Below, one piece after another: positions 1 to 7,065 of a stretch of DNA of 8,023 nucleotides. Origin of the DNA: Friedmanniella sp. (GTDB lineage Bacteria > Actinomycetota > Actinomycetes > Propionibacteriales > Propionibacteriaceae); NCBI GenBank assembly GCA_025964935.1, contig JAOPXW010000053.1:1-8023 (forward strand), read 5' to 3'. The notes beneath the pieces are model-generated. The model saw only the letters and a list, made by a program, of their open reading frames with translations, had not been told where the DNA came from and did no database searches. The first letter of the stretch is position 1, and each line of letters begins with the position of its first letter. A program made the position numbers and the translations under genes.

Positions 1-6
1 CGGGCT

Positions 7-66
7 CCCGCCCGCACCGGGCTCTCGCCCGCCGCCGACCCCCGACCCCCGCCGCCGACCCCCCCC
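7..66 (-). repeat. C-rich tract with short direct repeat; G-runs on minus strand
   Basis: A 13-base unit (GCCGCCGACCCCC) occurs at 31-43 and again at 51-63, a 20-bp period. Read on the minus strand, this flank gives G-runs at 59-66 (8 G), 46-50 (5 G), 39-43 (5 G), 28-30, 11-13 and 7-9. That is enough for a possible G-quadruplex in DNA or in the 3' end of the dehydrogenase transcript, although two loops are about 8 nt. C8 at 59-66 abuts G7 at 67-73, giving a perfect C7G7 palindrome at 60-73. No coding signal is visible in 1-90. The repeat is seen directly; any quadruplex or function is inference. Confidence 0.4.
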
Positions 67-72
67 GGGGGG

Positions 73-86
73 GCCGGCGGACCGGC
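73..86 (-). terminator. Candidate hairpin after the dehydrogenase gene
   Basis: Just past the stop codon on the minus strand, GCCGG and CCGGC (82-86 and 73-77 in plus coordinates) can pair into a 5-bp stem. The minus-strand loop is TCCG, a UNCG-type tetraloop. It is followed by a C7/G8 tract (59-73) but no U-run, so it could only be an intrinsic terminator of the U-less kind proposed for actinobacteria. The stem is short, so confidence is low. Confidence 0.35.
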
Positions 87-90
87 GGCC

Positions 91-1005
91 TCAGTAGTCG
101 CCCTCGACCACGTTCTCCAGCTTCTCGCCGGCGAGGTAGCGGTCCAGCTGGGCGCGGACCAGCGCGAAGGCCCGGGCCCCGGCCGGCTTGACGTGACCGG
201 CGGCGTGCGGGGTGAGGATGAGGTTCGGCGCGCTCCACAGCGGGTGGCCCGACGGGACGGGCTCGGGCTCGACCACGTCGAGGGCGGCCCGCAGCCGGCC
301 GGAGCCGAGCTCGGCCAGCAGGGCGTCGGTGTCCACGATCTTCCCCCGGGCGACGTTGACCAGCAGGGCGCCGTCAGGCATCCGGGCCAGGAACCGGGCG
401 TCGACGAGCCCCTCGGTGGCGGCCGTCAGCGGCAGGGTCAGCACGACCACGTCGGCGGCGGGCAGCAGCTCGGGGAGCTCGTCGGTGCCGTGCACCCCGT
501 CGCGGCGGCGGTGGGCCACCAGCACCGGCACGGCGTCGAAGCTCCGCAGCCGGCGGGCCGTCTGCTCACCCAGGTCGCCGGCGCCCACGATCAGTACCCG
601 GTGGTCACGCAGGTCGTCACCCTGGACGAGGTCCCACTCACCGCGGCGCTGCGCGTCGAGGAAGTGCGGCAGCCGACGCTGGGAGGCCAGGACCAGCAGC
701 AGCACGAGCTCGGCGACCGAGCTGCCGTGGACGCCGCGGGCGTCGCAGAGGGTGATGCCGTCCGGGATCTGGCCGACCACGTCCTCCACCCCCGCGCTGG
801 TCAGCTGCATCACCCGCAGCCGGGGCATGGCGGCGAACATGGTGGGCAGGTGGCCGGCGGCCTCCACCATCGGCACCCAGAACTCGGTCCGGTCCAGACC
901 CTCGGGCCGGGTCTCCTCGCCGTTCCAGGTCAGCACCGTGACCCCGTCGGGCACGGGGCCCAGCAGGGTGCGGGAGTCGTCGTCGGGGACACACACCACA
1001 GTCAT
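91..1005 (-). CDS. D-isomer-specific 2-hydroxyacid dehydrogenase, probably NADP(H)-linked
   Basis: Cytosolic oxidoreductase of 304 aa that interconverts a 2-oxoacid and a D-2-hydroxyacid; the substrate cannot be read from sequence (glyoxylate/hydroxypyruvate-type reductases are candidates). The C-terminal Rossmann domain has GAGDLG at 141-146. The catalytic triad of the family is intact: Arg220 in NVARG, Glu248 in DVVEPEP, and His267 in TPHAAG. At the end of the second Rossmann strand, where NAD-specific enzymes carry Asp, the sequence reads AHRRR (164-168), which suggests NADP(H). There is no ACT domain, so it is not full-length SerA. The frame stays open upstream to 1155, but the ATG at 1005 fits the family N-terminus. 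It also sits 6 nt after a TACGGT -10-like hexamer with no Shine-Dalgarno sequence, implying leaderless translation. It is divergent from glpK across 139 bp. Confidence 0.9.
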   Translation of the reverse strand: MTVVCVPDDDSRTLLGPVPDGVTVLTWNGEETRPEGLDRTEFWVPMVEAAGHLPTMFAAMPRLRVMQLTSAGVEDVVGQIPDGITLCDARGVHGSSVAELVLLLVLASQRRLPHFLDAQRRGEWDLVQGDDLRDHRVLIVGAGDLGEQTARRLRSFDAVPVLVAHRRRDGVHGTDELPELLPAADVVVLTLPLTAATEGLVDARFLARMPDGALLVNVARGKIVDTDALLAELGSGRLRAALDVVEPEPVPSGHPLWSAPNLILTPHAAGHVKPAGARAFALVRAQLDRYLAGEKLENVVEGDY

Positions 1006-1011
1006 GGCGAC

Positions 1012-1017
1012 ACCGTA
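1012..1017 (-). promoter_or_regulatory. -10 element for a leaderless dehydrogenase transcript
   Basis: The minus strand reads TACGGT, then 6 nt (GTCGCC), then the ATG at 1005. This fits TANNNT with transcription starting on the A of the start codon. No clear -35 hexamer is seen and no purine-rich ribosome binding site precedes the ATG. The asd promoter in this window has the same geometry. Confidence 0.5.
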
Positions 1018-1037
1018 GGCGATGGCCGGAGGTCCGT

Positions 1038-1047
1038 GCCGTACGGC
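1038..1047. promoter_or_regulatory. Palindrome GCCGTACGGC between divergent genes
   Basis: A perfect 10-bp palindrome with core CCGTACGG (1039-1046) lies in the 139-bp divergent region between the hydroxyacid dehydrogenase and glpK. It is flanked by direct GGTCCG copies at 1031-1036 and 1049-1054. The same octamer lies in the other divergent intergenic region (3469-3476). It could be an operator, but two further copies inside glpK (1986-1993 and 2152-2159) argue for caution. Confidence 0.3.
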
Positions 1048-1065
1048 GGTCCGCACCCCGGCCGC

Positions 1066-1071
1066 TAGCGT
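1066..1071 (+). promoter_or_regulatory. Possible -10 (TAGCGT) of glpK
   Basis: TAGCGT is the only TANNNT hexamer that I see well placed upstream of glpK on this strand. It would give a 5' leader of about 65-70 nt. No recognisable -35 lies 16-18 bp upstream. A weak call. Confidence 0.25.
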
Positions 1072-1131
1072 CTGTTCCGCACACCCGCCCCGGTACGCGC
1101 GCCGCACCCCGGCGCACCCGCCGTCCACTGC

Positions 1132-1137
1132 GAGAGG
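1132..1137 (+). promoter_or_regulatory. Ribosome binding site of glpK (GAGAGG)
   Basis: GAGAGG lies 7 nt before the ATG at 1145. This selects that ATG over the upstream in-frame start at 1022. It is one of the few recognisable Shine-Dalgarno sequences in the window. Confidence 0.65.
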
Positions 1138-1144
1138 CCCCACG

Positions 1145-2662
1145 ATGAGCAGCACCTACGTCATGGCGATCGACCAGGGCACCACCAGCACTCGCGCCAT
1201 CGTCTTCGACCACGCCGGGCGGATCGTGGTGTCGCGGCAGCGCGAGCACCGCCAGATCTTTCCGCGCGCCGGCTGGGTCGAGCACGACCCGATGGAGATC
1301 TGGGCCAACGTCCGCGAGGTGGTGGCCCTGGCCCTGTCCGCCGGGGACGTCTCGGCCCACGACCTGGCCGCGGTCGGCATCACCAACCAGCGCGAGACCG
1401 CGGTGGTCTGGGACCGCCACACCGGCGAGCCGGTCGCCAACGCGATCGTGTGGCAGGACACCCGGACGAAGGCCCTGGTGGAGCAGCTCGGCGGGCCGGC
1501 GGGCGCCGACCGCTACAAGGACGCGGTCGGTCTGCCGCTGGCCACCTACTTCACCGCACCCAAGGTCCGGTGGATCCTGGACAACGTCGACGGCGCCCGG
1601 GCCCGGGCCGAGGCCGGCGAGCTGCTGATGGGCACCACCGACAGCTGGGTGCTGTGGAACATGACCGGCGGCGTGAACGGCGGCCTGCACCTGACCGACG
1701 TCACCAACGCCTCCCGCACCATGCTGATGAACCTCGACACCCTGGAGTGGAACCCCGACATCTGTGCCGAGATGGGCATCCCGATGTCGATGCTGCCCGA
1801 GATCCGGTCGTCCTCAGAGGTGTACGGCAGTGGCCGTGACAGCGGCTTCCTGGCCGGGGTGCCGATCGCGGGCATCCTGGGCGACCAGCAGGCCGCCACC
1901 TTCGGTCAGGCCTGCTTCGAGAAGGGCATGGCCAAGAACACCTACGGCACCGGGAGCTTCCTGCTGATGAACACCGGCACCGCCCCCGTACGGAGCGAGA
2001 ACGGTCTGCTCACCACGGTCTGCTACAAGCTCGGGGCGGCCCCGACCGTGTACGCGCTGGAGGGCTCCATCGCCGTCACCGGTTCGCTGGTGCAGTGGGT
2101 CCGCGACAACCTGGAGATGATCTCCGAGGCGGCCGAGATCGAGACGTTCGCCCGTACGGTGGACGACAACGGCGGCGCCTACATCGTCCCGGCCTTCTCG
2201 GGGCTGTTCGCCCCCTACTGGCGCTCCGACGCCCGGGGGGCGCTGGTGGGGCTGACCCGCTTCGTCCGCAAGGGCCACCTGTGCCGGGCCGTGCTGGAGT
2301 CGGTCGCCTACCAGACCCGCGACGTGGTGGAGGCGATGAACGCCGACGCGAAGACCGAGCTGACCGAGCTGAAGGTCGACGGCGGGATGACGGGGAACGA
2401 GCTGCTGATGCAGTTCCAGGCCGACCAGCTCGGGGTGGACGTCGTCCGGCCGCGGGTGGCCGAGACCACGGCGCTCGGGGCGGCGTACGCGGCGGGGATC
2501 GCGGTGGGCTTCTGGAACGGCGAGCAGGATGTGATCGACAACTGGGCCGAGGACCGGCGCTGGAGTCCGCAGGCGGGCGAGGACGAGCGGGCGCGGCTGT
2601 ACCGGAGCTGGAAGAAGGCGGTCCGGCGGACCCTGGACTGGGTGGACGACGACGTGCTCTGA
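1145..2662 (+). CDS. glpK: Glycerol kinase
   Basis: ATP-dependent cytosolic kinase that converts glycerol to sn-glycerol 3-phosphate, trapping glycerol for catabolism or phospholipid synthesis. At 505 aa it has the usual FGGY-kinase length. Features seen: N-terminal nucleotide-binding segment [15 protein letters not shown] (8-22); glycerol-binding residues Arg83 and Glu84 (TNQRET), Trp103 (IVWQDTRT) and Tyr135; catalytic-base Asp247 in [15 protein letters not shown]-terminal signature around 343-365 ([17 protein letters not shown]); and adenosine-binding loop DGGMTGN (412-418). The loop before GDQQA (about 225-242) has no histidine, so the HPr-phosphorylated His of Firmicutes GlpK is absent. 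The segment matching the E. coli fructose-1,6-bisphosphate site (around Arg236) is also not conserved. No glpF or glpD is adjacent. The 3' end is 4 bp from the convergent protease gene. Confidence 0.97.
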   Translation: MSSTYVMAIDQGTTSTRAIVFDHAGRIVVSRQREHRQIFPRAGWVEHDPMEIWANVREVVALALSAGDVSAHDLAAVGITNQRETAVVWDRHTGEPVANAIVWQDTRTKALVEQLGGPAGADRYKDAVGLPLATYFTAPKVRWILDNVDGARARAEAGELLMGTTDSWVLWNMTGGVNGGLHLTDVTNASRTMLMNLDTLEWNPDICAEMGIPMSMLPEIRSSSEVYGSGRDSGFLAGVPIAGILGDQQAATFGQACFEKGMAKNTYGTGSFLLMNTGTAPVRSENGLLTTVCYKLGAAPTVYALEGSIAVTGSLVQWVRDNLEMISEAAEIETFARTVDDNGGAYIVPAFSGLFAPYWRSDARGALVGLTRFVRKGHLCRAVLESVAYQTRDVVEAMNADAKTELTELKVDGGMTGNELLMQFQADQLGVDVVRPRVAETTALGAAYAAGIAVGFWNGEQDVIDNWAEDRRWSPQAGEDERARLYRSWKKAVRRTLDWVDDDVL

Positions 2663-2666
2663 GGGC

Positions 2667-3440
2667 CTACAGCCAGGAGACGTGGGGGGCCAGCAGGGCG
2701 TAGCCGACGAAGGCGACCACGTCGAGCAGGGTGTGGGTCACGACCAGGGGGCCGACCCGGCCCCACCGCCGGTAGGCGAGGCCGAAGAGCACCCCCATGA
2801 GCAGGTTGCCGGCGAAGCCGCCGAAGCCCTGGTAGAGGTGGTAGGACCCCCGGATCAGCGCGCTGACCCCCACGGCGACCGGCCATCGCCACCCGAGCTG
2901 GGAGAACCGGGTCAGCAGGTAGCCGATCACCACCACCTCCTCCAGGGCCGCGTTCTGGAAGGCCGACAGGATGAGCACCGGCACCGTCCACCACTGGTCG
3001 GTCAGGCCCGAGGCCTGCACCTGGGTGTTGAAGCCGAGGGTGCGCGCCAGCAGGTAGAGCCCCAGCCCGGGCACTCCGATCACCGCGGTCAGCACCAGCC
3101 CGCGAGAAAGGTCCCAGCGCGGTCGGGTGAGGTCGAAGCCGATCACCCGGGCCGCGCCCCGGTTGGTCAGGTTGAGCAAATAGAGCACCAGCAGCACGGG
3201 CGCGAGGTTGAAGCCGATCCCGACCAGCTGGTAGGTCAGGTCCAGCCACGGCCGGTCCGGGGTGGCGGACGCGTTCAGGGTGGAGGTCTGCTGGCCCAGC
3301 GGCACCCCCCGGGTCAGCCGCTCCACGATCCGCAGCACCGAGTAGACCCCGGACTGCCCCAGCGACAGGGCCAGGACCACGACGACCTCGACACCGAGCC
3401 GGGTCCGGTTCGGCCCGGGGTCGGGTGCCAGCGCAGTCAC
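2667..3440 (-). CDS. CPBP (CAAX/Abi family) intramembrane metalloprotease homologue
   Basis: Predicted polytopic inner-membrane protein of 257 aa. Hydrophobic segments fall near 17-30, 72-90, 114-132, 150-165, 208-223 and 229-250. The three family motifs are in order: the di-glutamate EEVVVIGY (Glu167-Glu168), RGSYHLYQG (His201), and HTLLD (His236, Asp240), which would ligate metal in the glutamyl protease fold. Oddities: the Arg of EExxxR is Ile172, and the Phe of FxxxH is Arg197. In my recollection both are seen in actinobacterial members, so they may define a subfamily and need not mean inactivity. The GTG at 3440 is chosen because the charged N-terminus leading into the first membrane segment looks family-like; no strong ribosome binding site precedes it and the frame remains open far upstream. 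The substrate is unknown. Confidence 0.8.
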   Translation of the reverse strand: MTALAPDPGPNRTRLGVEVVVVLALSLGQSGVYSVLRIVERLTRGVPLGQQTSTLNASATPDRPWLDLTYQLVGIGFNLAPVLLVLYLLNLTNRGAARVIGFDLTRPRWDLSRGLVLTAVIGVPGLGLYLLARTLGFNTQVQASGLTDQWWTVPVLILSAFQNAALEEVVVIGYLLTRFSQLGWRWPVAVGVSALIRGSYHLYQGFGGFAGNLLMGVLFGLAYRRWGRVGPLVVTHTLLDVVAFVGYALLAPHVSWL

Positions 3441-3446
3441 GCGCCC

Positions 3447-3557
3447 ATGATGCCCGCCCGGTCCGACACCGTACGGTGGACCGCCGCTGAGGCGGAGATC
3501 TTGGCGTTGATGAGCCGGGGGGAGGTTCCGGACGAGAGGATCCGCGGTCTGAAACCG

Positions 3558-3584
<27 letters not shown>
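3447..3584 (+). CDS. Possible 45-aa small ORF upstream of asd
   Basis: An ATG-ATG pair at 3447 opens 45 codons ending in TAG at 3582-3584, 9 nt before asd and in the same frame. By hand count, third positions are about 87% G/C, against roughly 60% and 56% at positions 1 and 2, the pattern of a real high-GC gene. The peptide is charged, with an Ala/Glu-rich helix-like stretch (WTAAEAEILALM, 11-22) and a basic C-terminal tail. Against it: no ribosome binding site, it fills nearly the whole divergent intergenic region, it starts 6 nt from the opposing GTG, and its stop overlaps the likely asd -10. I recognise no family. It could be chance. Confidence 0.22.
3467..3478. promoter_or_regulatory. 12-bp palindrome CACCGTACGGTG in divergent intergenic region
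   Basis: A perfect palindrome lies between the protease gene and asd. Its minus-strand half reads TACGGT (3473 to 3468). That could be the -10 of the protease gene, with a start near 3461 and a roughly 20-nt leader containing GGGCGGG. It shares the CCGTACGG core with the palindrome at 1038-1047. It could be promoter, operator or both; -35 support is weak. Confidence 0.3.
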
Positions 3585-4637
<1,053 letters not shown>

Positions 4638-4641
4638 CCCG

Positions 4642-5505
4642 ATGAGCGTCCCGCAGTCCTCCACCGGGCGCCGCCTTGCCGTCCTGGGAGCCGGCGTGAT
4701 GGGGGAGACCGTCCTCTCCGGCCTGCTCCGGGCGGGCTGGGACGCCGCGGAGATGACCGCCACCGACCGACGGCCGGCCCGGTGCGCCGAGCTCACCCAG
4801 CGCTACGGCATCACGATGCTGACCAACCTCGACGCGGCGGCCGGGGCCGACACCGTCGTCGTGGTGGTCAAGCCCCAGGACATGGCCGACCTGCTGGTCG
4901 AGATCGGCCCGGCCCTGCGCCCCGAGACGCTGGTCGTGTCGCTGGCCGCCGGGATCGAGATCAGCTTCATGGAGTCGCTGCTGCCGGCGGGCACCCCGGT
5001 GGTCCGCGTGATGCCGAACACGCCCGCGCAGGTCGACGAGGGCATGGCCGCCATCTCGGGCGGGACCCACAGCACGGCGCAGCACCTGGAGCGGGTCACC
5101 GAGATCCTGTCGGCCACCGGGCGGGTCCTGACCGTGCCCGAGAAGTACCTCGATGCCGTCACCGCCATCTCCGGCTCGGGGCCGGCGTACCTGTTCTTCG
5201 TGGTCGAGGCCATGATCGAGGCCGGCGTGCACCTCGGGCTGCCGCGCGACACCGCCACCGAGCTGGTGGTCCAGACCATGCTGGGCTCGGCCAAGCTGCT
5301 GCGTGAGACCGGTGAGCACCCGGTCGTGCTGCGGGAGCGGGTCACCTCACCGGGCGGCACCACCGCCGCCGCGATCCGTCAGCTGGAGGACCACCGCGTC
5401 CGCGCCGCCTTCATGCAGGCCATGGAGTCCGCCCGGGACCGCAGCCGCGACCTCGCGGCCGCCGCCCGCCGCGACCAGCCCGCCACCCCGGGGGTGCCCC
5501 GATGA
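4642..5505 (+). CDS. proC: Pyrroline-5-carboxylate reductase
   Basis: Last step of proline synthesis: NAD(P)H-dependent reduction of 1-pyrroline-5-carboxylate to L-proline, in the cytosol. At 287 aa it has the family length. Seen: Rossmann motif GAGVMG (16-21); VKPQD (76-80); MPNTP (124-128); and the C-terminal dimerisation/active-site domain with SGSGPAY (177-183), the P5CR signature region through EAMIEAGVHLGLPRD (189-203), and SPGGTT (236-241). The C-terminus ends in an Ala/Arg/Pro-rich tail. There is no Shine-Dalgarno sequence before the ATG; it starts 4 nt after the asd stop, so translation is probably coupled. Its stop overlaps the next gene by ATGA. The genes for the first two proline steps (proB, proA) are not nearby. 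Confidence 0.96.
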   Translation: MSVPQSSTGRRLAVLGAGVMGETVLSGLLRAGWDAAEMTATDRRPARCAELTQRYGITMLTNLDAAAGADTVVVVVKPQDMADLLVEIGPALRPETLVVSLAAGIEISFMESLLPAGTPVVRVMPNTPAQVDEGMAAISGGTHSTAQHLERVTEILSATGRVLTVPEKYLDAVTAISGSGPAYLFFVVEAMIEAGVHLGLPRDTATELVVQTMLGSAKLLRETGEHPVVLRERVTSPGGTTAAAIRQLEDHRVRAAFMQAMESARDRSRDLAAAARRDQPATPGVPR

Positions 5506-6644
5506 CCGGCGTCCTGGTCCACTCCGACCACCTGACCCTCTACGACTTCGGTCTGGAGCACCCGATGGCCCCGGGGCGGGTGCGAAACACCATCTCGCTG
5601 GCCCGCCACCTCGGGGTGCTGGACCACCTCCGGATCGTGCCGCAGCCCGAGATCGACCTGGACCTGCTGCGCACCGTGCACACCGCCGAGTACGTCGCCG
5701 CCGTGATGAAGGGCGAGCCCGACGAGCGCTACGGGCTGGGCACCACCGACAACCCGATCTTCCCCGGCATGCACGAGGTCTCGGCGCGGGTGGCCATGGC
5801 CACCGTCGAGGCCGCGCGCCAGGTGTTCACCGGACAGACGCTGCGCGCGGCCAACATCAGCGGCGGCCTGCATCACGCCATGCCCGCCCTGACCAGCGGG
5901 TTCTGCGTCTACAACGACGTGGCGGTCGCCATCCGCTGGCTGCTGGACCAGGGCGTGGAGCGGGTCGCCTACGTCGACGTCGACGTGCACCACGGCGACG
6001 GCGTCCAGGAGATCTTCTACGACGACCCGCGGGTCATGACGGTCAGCCTGCACGAGACGCCGGCCTGCCTCTTCCCGGGGACGGGCTTCCCGACCGAGAC
6101 CGGGGGCCCTGGGGCCGAGGGCACCGCGGTCAACGTGGCCCTGCCGCCCGGCACGGGTGACGCGGGCTGGCTGCGGGCCTTCCACGCGGTGGTGCCGGAC
6201 GTGCTGCGGGCCTTCCGTCCCGAGATCCTGATCACCCAGCACGGCTGCGACTCCCACCGGCACGACCCGCTGGCCGACCTCAACCTCTCCCTGGACGGGC
6301 AGCGGGCCTCCTACCTGGCCCTCGCCGACCTGGCCGAGGAGCTCACGGGCGGGCGCTGGGTCTCAGTGGGCGGCGGCGGCTACTCGGTGCTCAACGTGGT
6401 GCCACGCGCCTGGACCCACCTGCTGGGCATCGTCGCCGGTCACCCGGTCGACCCGACGGTGGCCACCCCGGCCGCCTGGCGGGCCGAGATCGGGGAGTGG
6501 GCGCCCGACTCCATGTCCGACGGTGGGACCGGGGACTACGAGTCCTTCGACAGCGGTATCAACCCGGCCAGCCGACTGGACCAGGCGATCATCGCGACCC
6601 GCCAGGCGGTCTACCCCGAGCTGGGTCTGCACCTCGGGTTCTGA
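5502..6644 (+). CDS. acuC: AcuC/class I histone deacetylase-like zinc deacetylase
   Basis: Zn-dependent deacetylase of the arginase/HDAC fold, 380 aa. Conserved chemistry is complete: GGLHHA with the His124-His125 dyad; DVDVHHGDG, with zinc ligands Asp161 and His163; the third ligand Asp250 in QHGCDSH; and transition-state Tyr294 in GGGGYS. SGFCVYNDV (132-140) and LFPGTGFPTETGG (190-202) are also typical. Bacillus AcuC deacetylates and reactivates acetyl-CoA synthetase; here the substrate is unknown and the symbol reflects family resemblance. It overlaps proC by 4 nt (ATGA), so it is probably translated by coupling, with a weak GGGGG 7 nt upstream. Neither acetyl-CoA synthetase nor an acetyltransferase is in the window, which leaves its target in this operon open. 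A polyamine deacetylase-like role is possible but less likely. Confidence 0.9.
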   Translation: MTGVLVHSDHLTLYDFGLEHPMAPGRVRNTISLARHLGVLDHLRIVPQPEIDLDLLRTVHTAEYVAAVMKGEPDERYGLGTTDNPIFPGMHEVSARVAMATVEAARQVFTGQTLRAANISGGLHHAMPALTSGFCVYNDVAVAIRWLLDQGVERVAYVDVDVHHGDGVQEIFYDDPRVMTVSLHETPACLFPGTGFPTETGGPGAEGTAVNVALPPGTGDAGWLRAFHAVVPDVLRAFRPEILITQHGCDSHRHDPLADLNLSLDGQRASYLALADLAEELTGGRWVSVGGGGYSVLNVVPRAWTHLLGIVAGHPVDPTVATPAAWRAEIGEWAPDSMSDGGTGDYESFDSGINPASRLDQAIIATRQAVYPELGLHLGF

Positions 6645-6651
6645 GCCACGG

Positions 6652-6671
6652 GCGGCCGCGGGCCGTAGTTT
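6652..6671 (+). terminator. Weak terminator candidate after the deacetylase gene
   Basis: CGGCC (6653-6657) pairs with GGCCG (6661-6665) around a GCG loop, with a possible extra G-U pair outside. It is followed by TAGTTT. The stem is short and the T-run is interrupted. It may end the asd-proC-acuC transcript, but read-through into the next gene is plausible. Confidence 0.3.
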
Positions 6672-6736
6672 GAGCGCTGCGTCGGGATCCGTCAAGGACT
6701 GCCGCGGGTGTCGGAGAAGTTTTCGTGTGCATCTGC

Positions 6737-6766
6737 TGTACCAGGGGTACCGCTTGCCACTACTCT
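6737..6766 (+). promoter_or_regulatory. Promoter-like region with inverted repeat upstream of HTH gene
   Basis: TACTCT (6761-6766) is a good TANNNT -10. With an 18-nt spacer, the -35 position (6737-6742, TGTACC) falls in an inverted repeat GTACC-AGG-GGTAC (6738-6750). The start would be near 6772-6774, leaving a leader of about 65 nt. A dyad covering the -35 is where a repressor or autoregulating helix-turn-helix protein could bind. The -35 itself is far from consensus, so the promoter call rests mainly on the -10. Confidence 0.4.
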
Positions 6767-6769
6767 CAC

Positions 6770-6841
6770 ATGCGTACCTGCACGCGGCCGGAGGGGAAGC
6801 CGGCCGCGGCAGGCCAGGAGACGGTGGTGTTGAGAAGATGA
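6770..6841 (+). CDS. Possible 23-codon leader ORF overlapping the HTH start (ATGA)
   Basis: ATG at 6770 opens 23 codons. Its TGA (6839-6841) overlaps the ATG of the helix-turn-helix gene (6838-6840). The peptide begins MRTCTRPEG and ends LRR, with two consecutive rare AGA codons just before the stop. By hand count about 82% of third positions are G/C. The only clear AGGAG (6816-6820) is 17 nt from the HTH ATG, too far for direct use, so coupling would explain how that gene is translated. Against it: if the -10 at 6761-6766 is right, transcription would start just after this ATG. Speculative. Confidence 0.28.
   Translation: MRTCTRPEGKPAAAGQETVVLRR
6784..6807 (+). promoter_or_regulatory. Perfect 8-bp hairpin in the leader of the HTH gene
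   Basis: GCGGCCGG (6784-6791) and CCGGCCGC (6800-6807) are exact inverted complements around the 8-nt loop AGGGGAAG. The all-G/C stem would be very stable in the RNA. It lies between the likely transcription start and the AGGAG at 6816-6820, with an SD-like purine sequence in its loop. It could affect ribosome access or be a chance product of GC-rich DNA. Confidence 0.4.
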
Positions 6842-7065
6842 CCGACAAGTCCACACCCGGGGGCGTCACCCCGATCGGCAGTCTGCCCGGTGTGCAGTTC
6901 CACACGGTGGCGGAGGTGGCCGCGCTGATGCGCGTGTCCAAGATGTCGGTCTACCGTCTGATCCACTCCGGCGAGCTGGAGGCGGTCCGCTTCGGCCGCA
7001 GCTTCCGGGTCCCGGCCACCGCGGTGGCGGCCTACCTGCAGAGCTCGTTCTACGAGACCGGCTAG
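6838..7065 (+). CDS. Excisionase/MerR-type helix-turn-helix DNA-binding protein (Rv0500A-like)
   Basis: Small predicted DNA-binding protein, 75 aa. After a flexible 20-residue N-terminus comes a single HTH_17-type domain: FHTVAEVAALMRVSKMSVYRLIHSG region (21-45), with the recognition helix around SKMSVYRLI (34-42), then the beta-wing EAVRFGRSFRVP (48-59) and a final helix AVAAYL (62-67). The domain resembles the conserved actinobacterial protein Rv0500A, which follows proC in Mycobacterium, and more distantly BldC. No integrase is present, so an excisionase role is unlikely and a transcription-factor role is favoured. The ATG at 6838 is chosen from the family N-terminus; the frame is open to 6523 inside the deacetylase gene. 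There is no well-spaced ribosome binding site. It is followed at once by a strong hairpin. Confidence 0.88.
   Translation: MTDKSTPGGVTPIGSLPGVQFHTVAEVAALMRVSKMSVYRLIHSGELEAVRFGRSFRVPATAVAAYLQSSFYETG

Noticed and set aside
193..1068. Plus-strand open frames opposite the hydroxyacid dehydrogenase
   Set aside because: They are low-complexity His/Gly/Gln or Ser/Arg products with no domain, antisense to a complete enzyme with an intact catalytic triad.
5379..6263. Minus-strand frame opposite proC/acuC
   Set aside because: Composition is typical of antisense shadows (Gly, His, Gln, Val, Asp), and both plus-strand genes are well supported.
6673..6736. Possible riboswitch or small RNA in the deacetylase-HTH gap
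   Set aside because: I could not match any known aptamer core, and no extended pairing beyond the listed hairpins is evident by eye.
6523..6837. N-terminal extension of the HTH protein into the deacetylase gene
   Set aside because: The extra 105 residues show no homology, overlap a confident gene in another frame, and the family is normally about 70-90 aa.
6838..7065. Excisionase of a mobile element or prophage
   Set aside because: The fold is excisionase-like, but there is no integrase, attachment-site repeat or phage gene, and the same protein is a core-genome proC neighbour in other actinobacteria.
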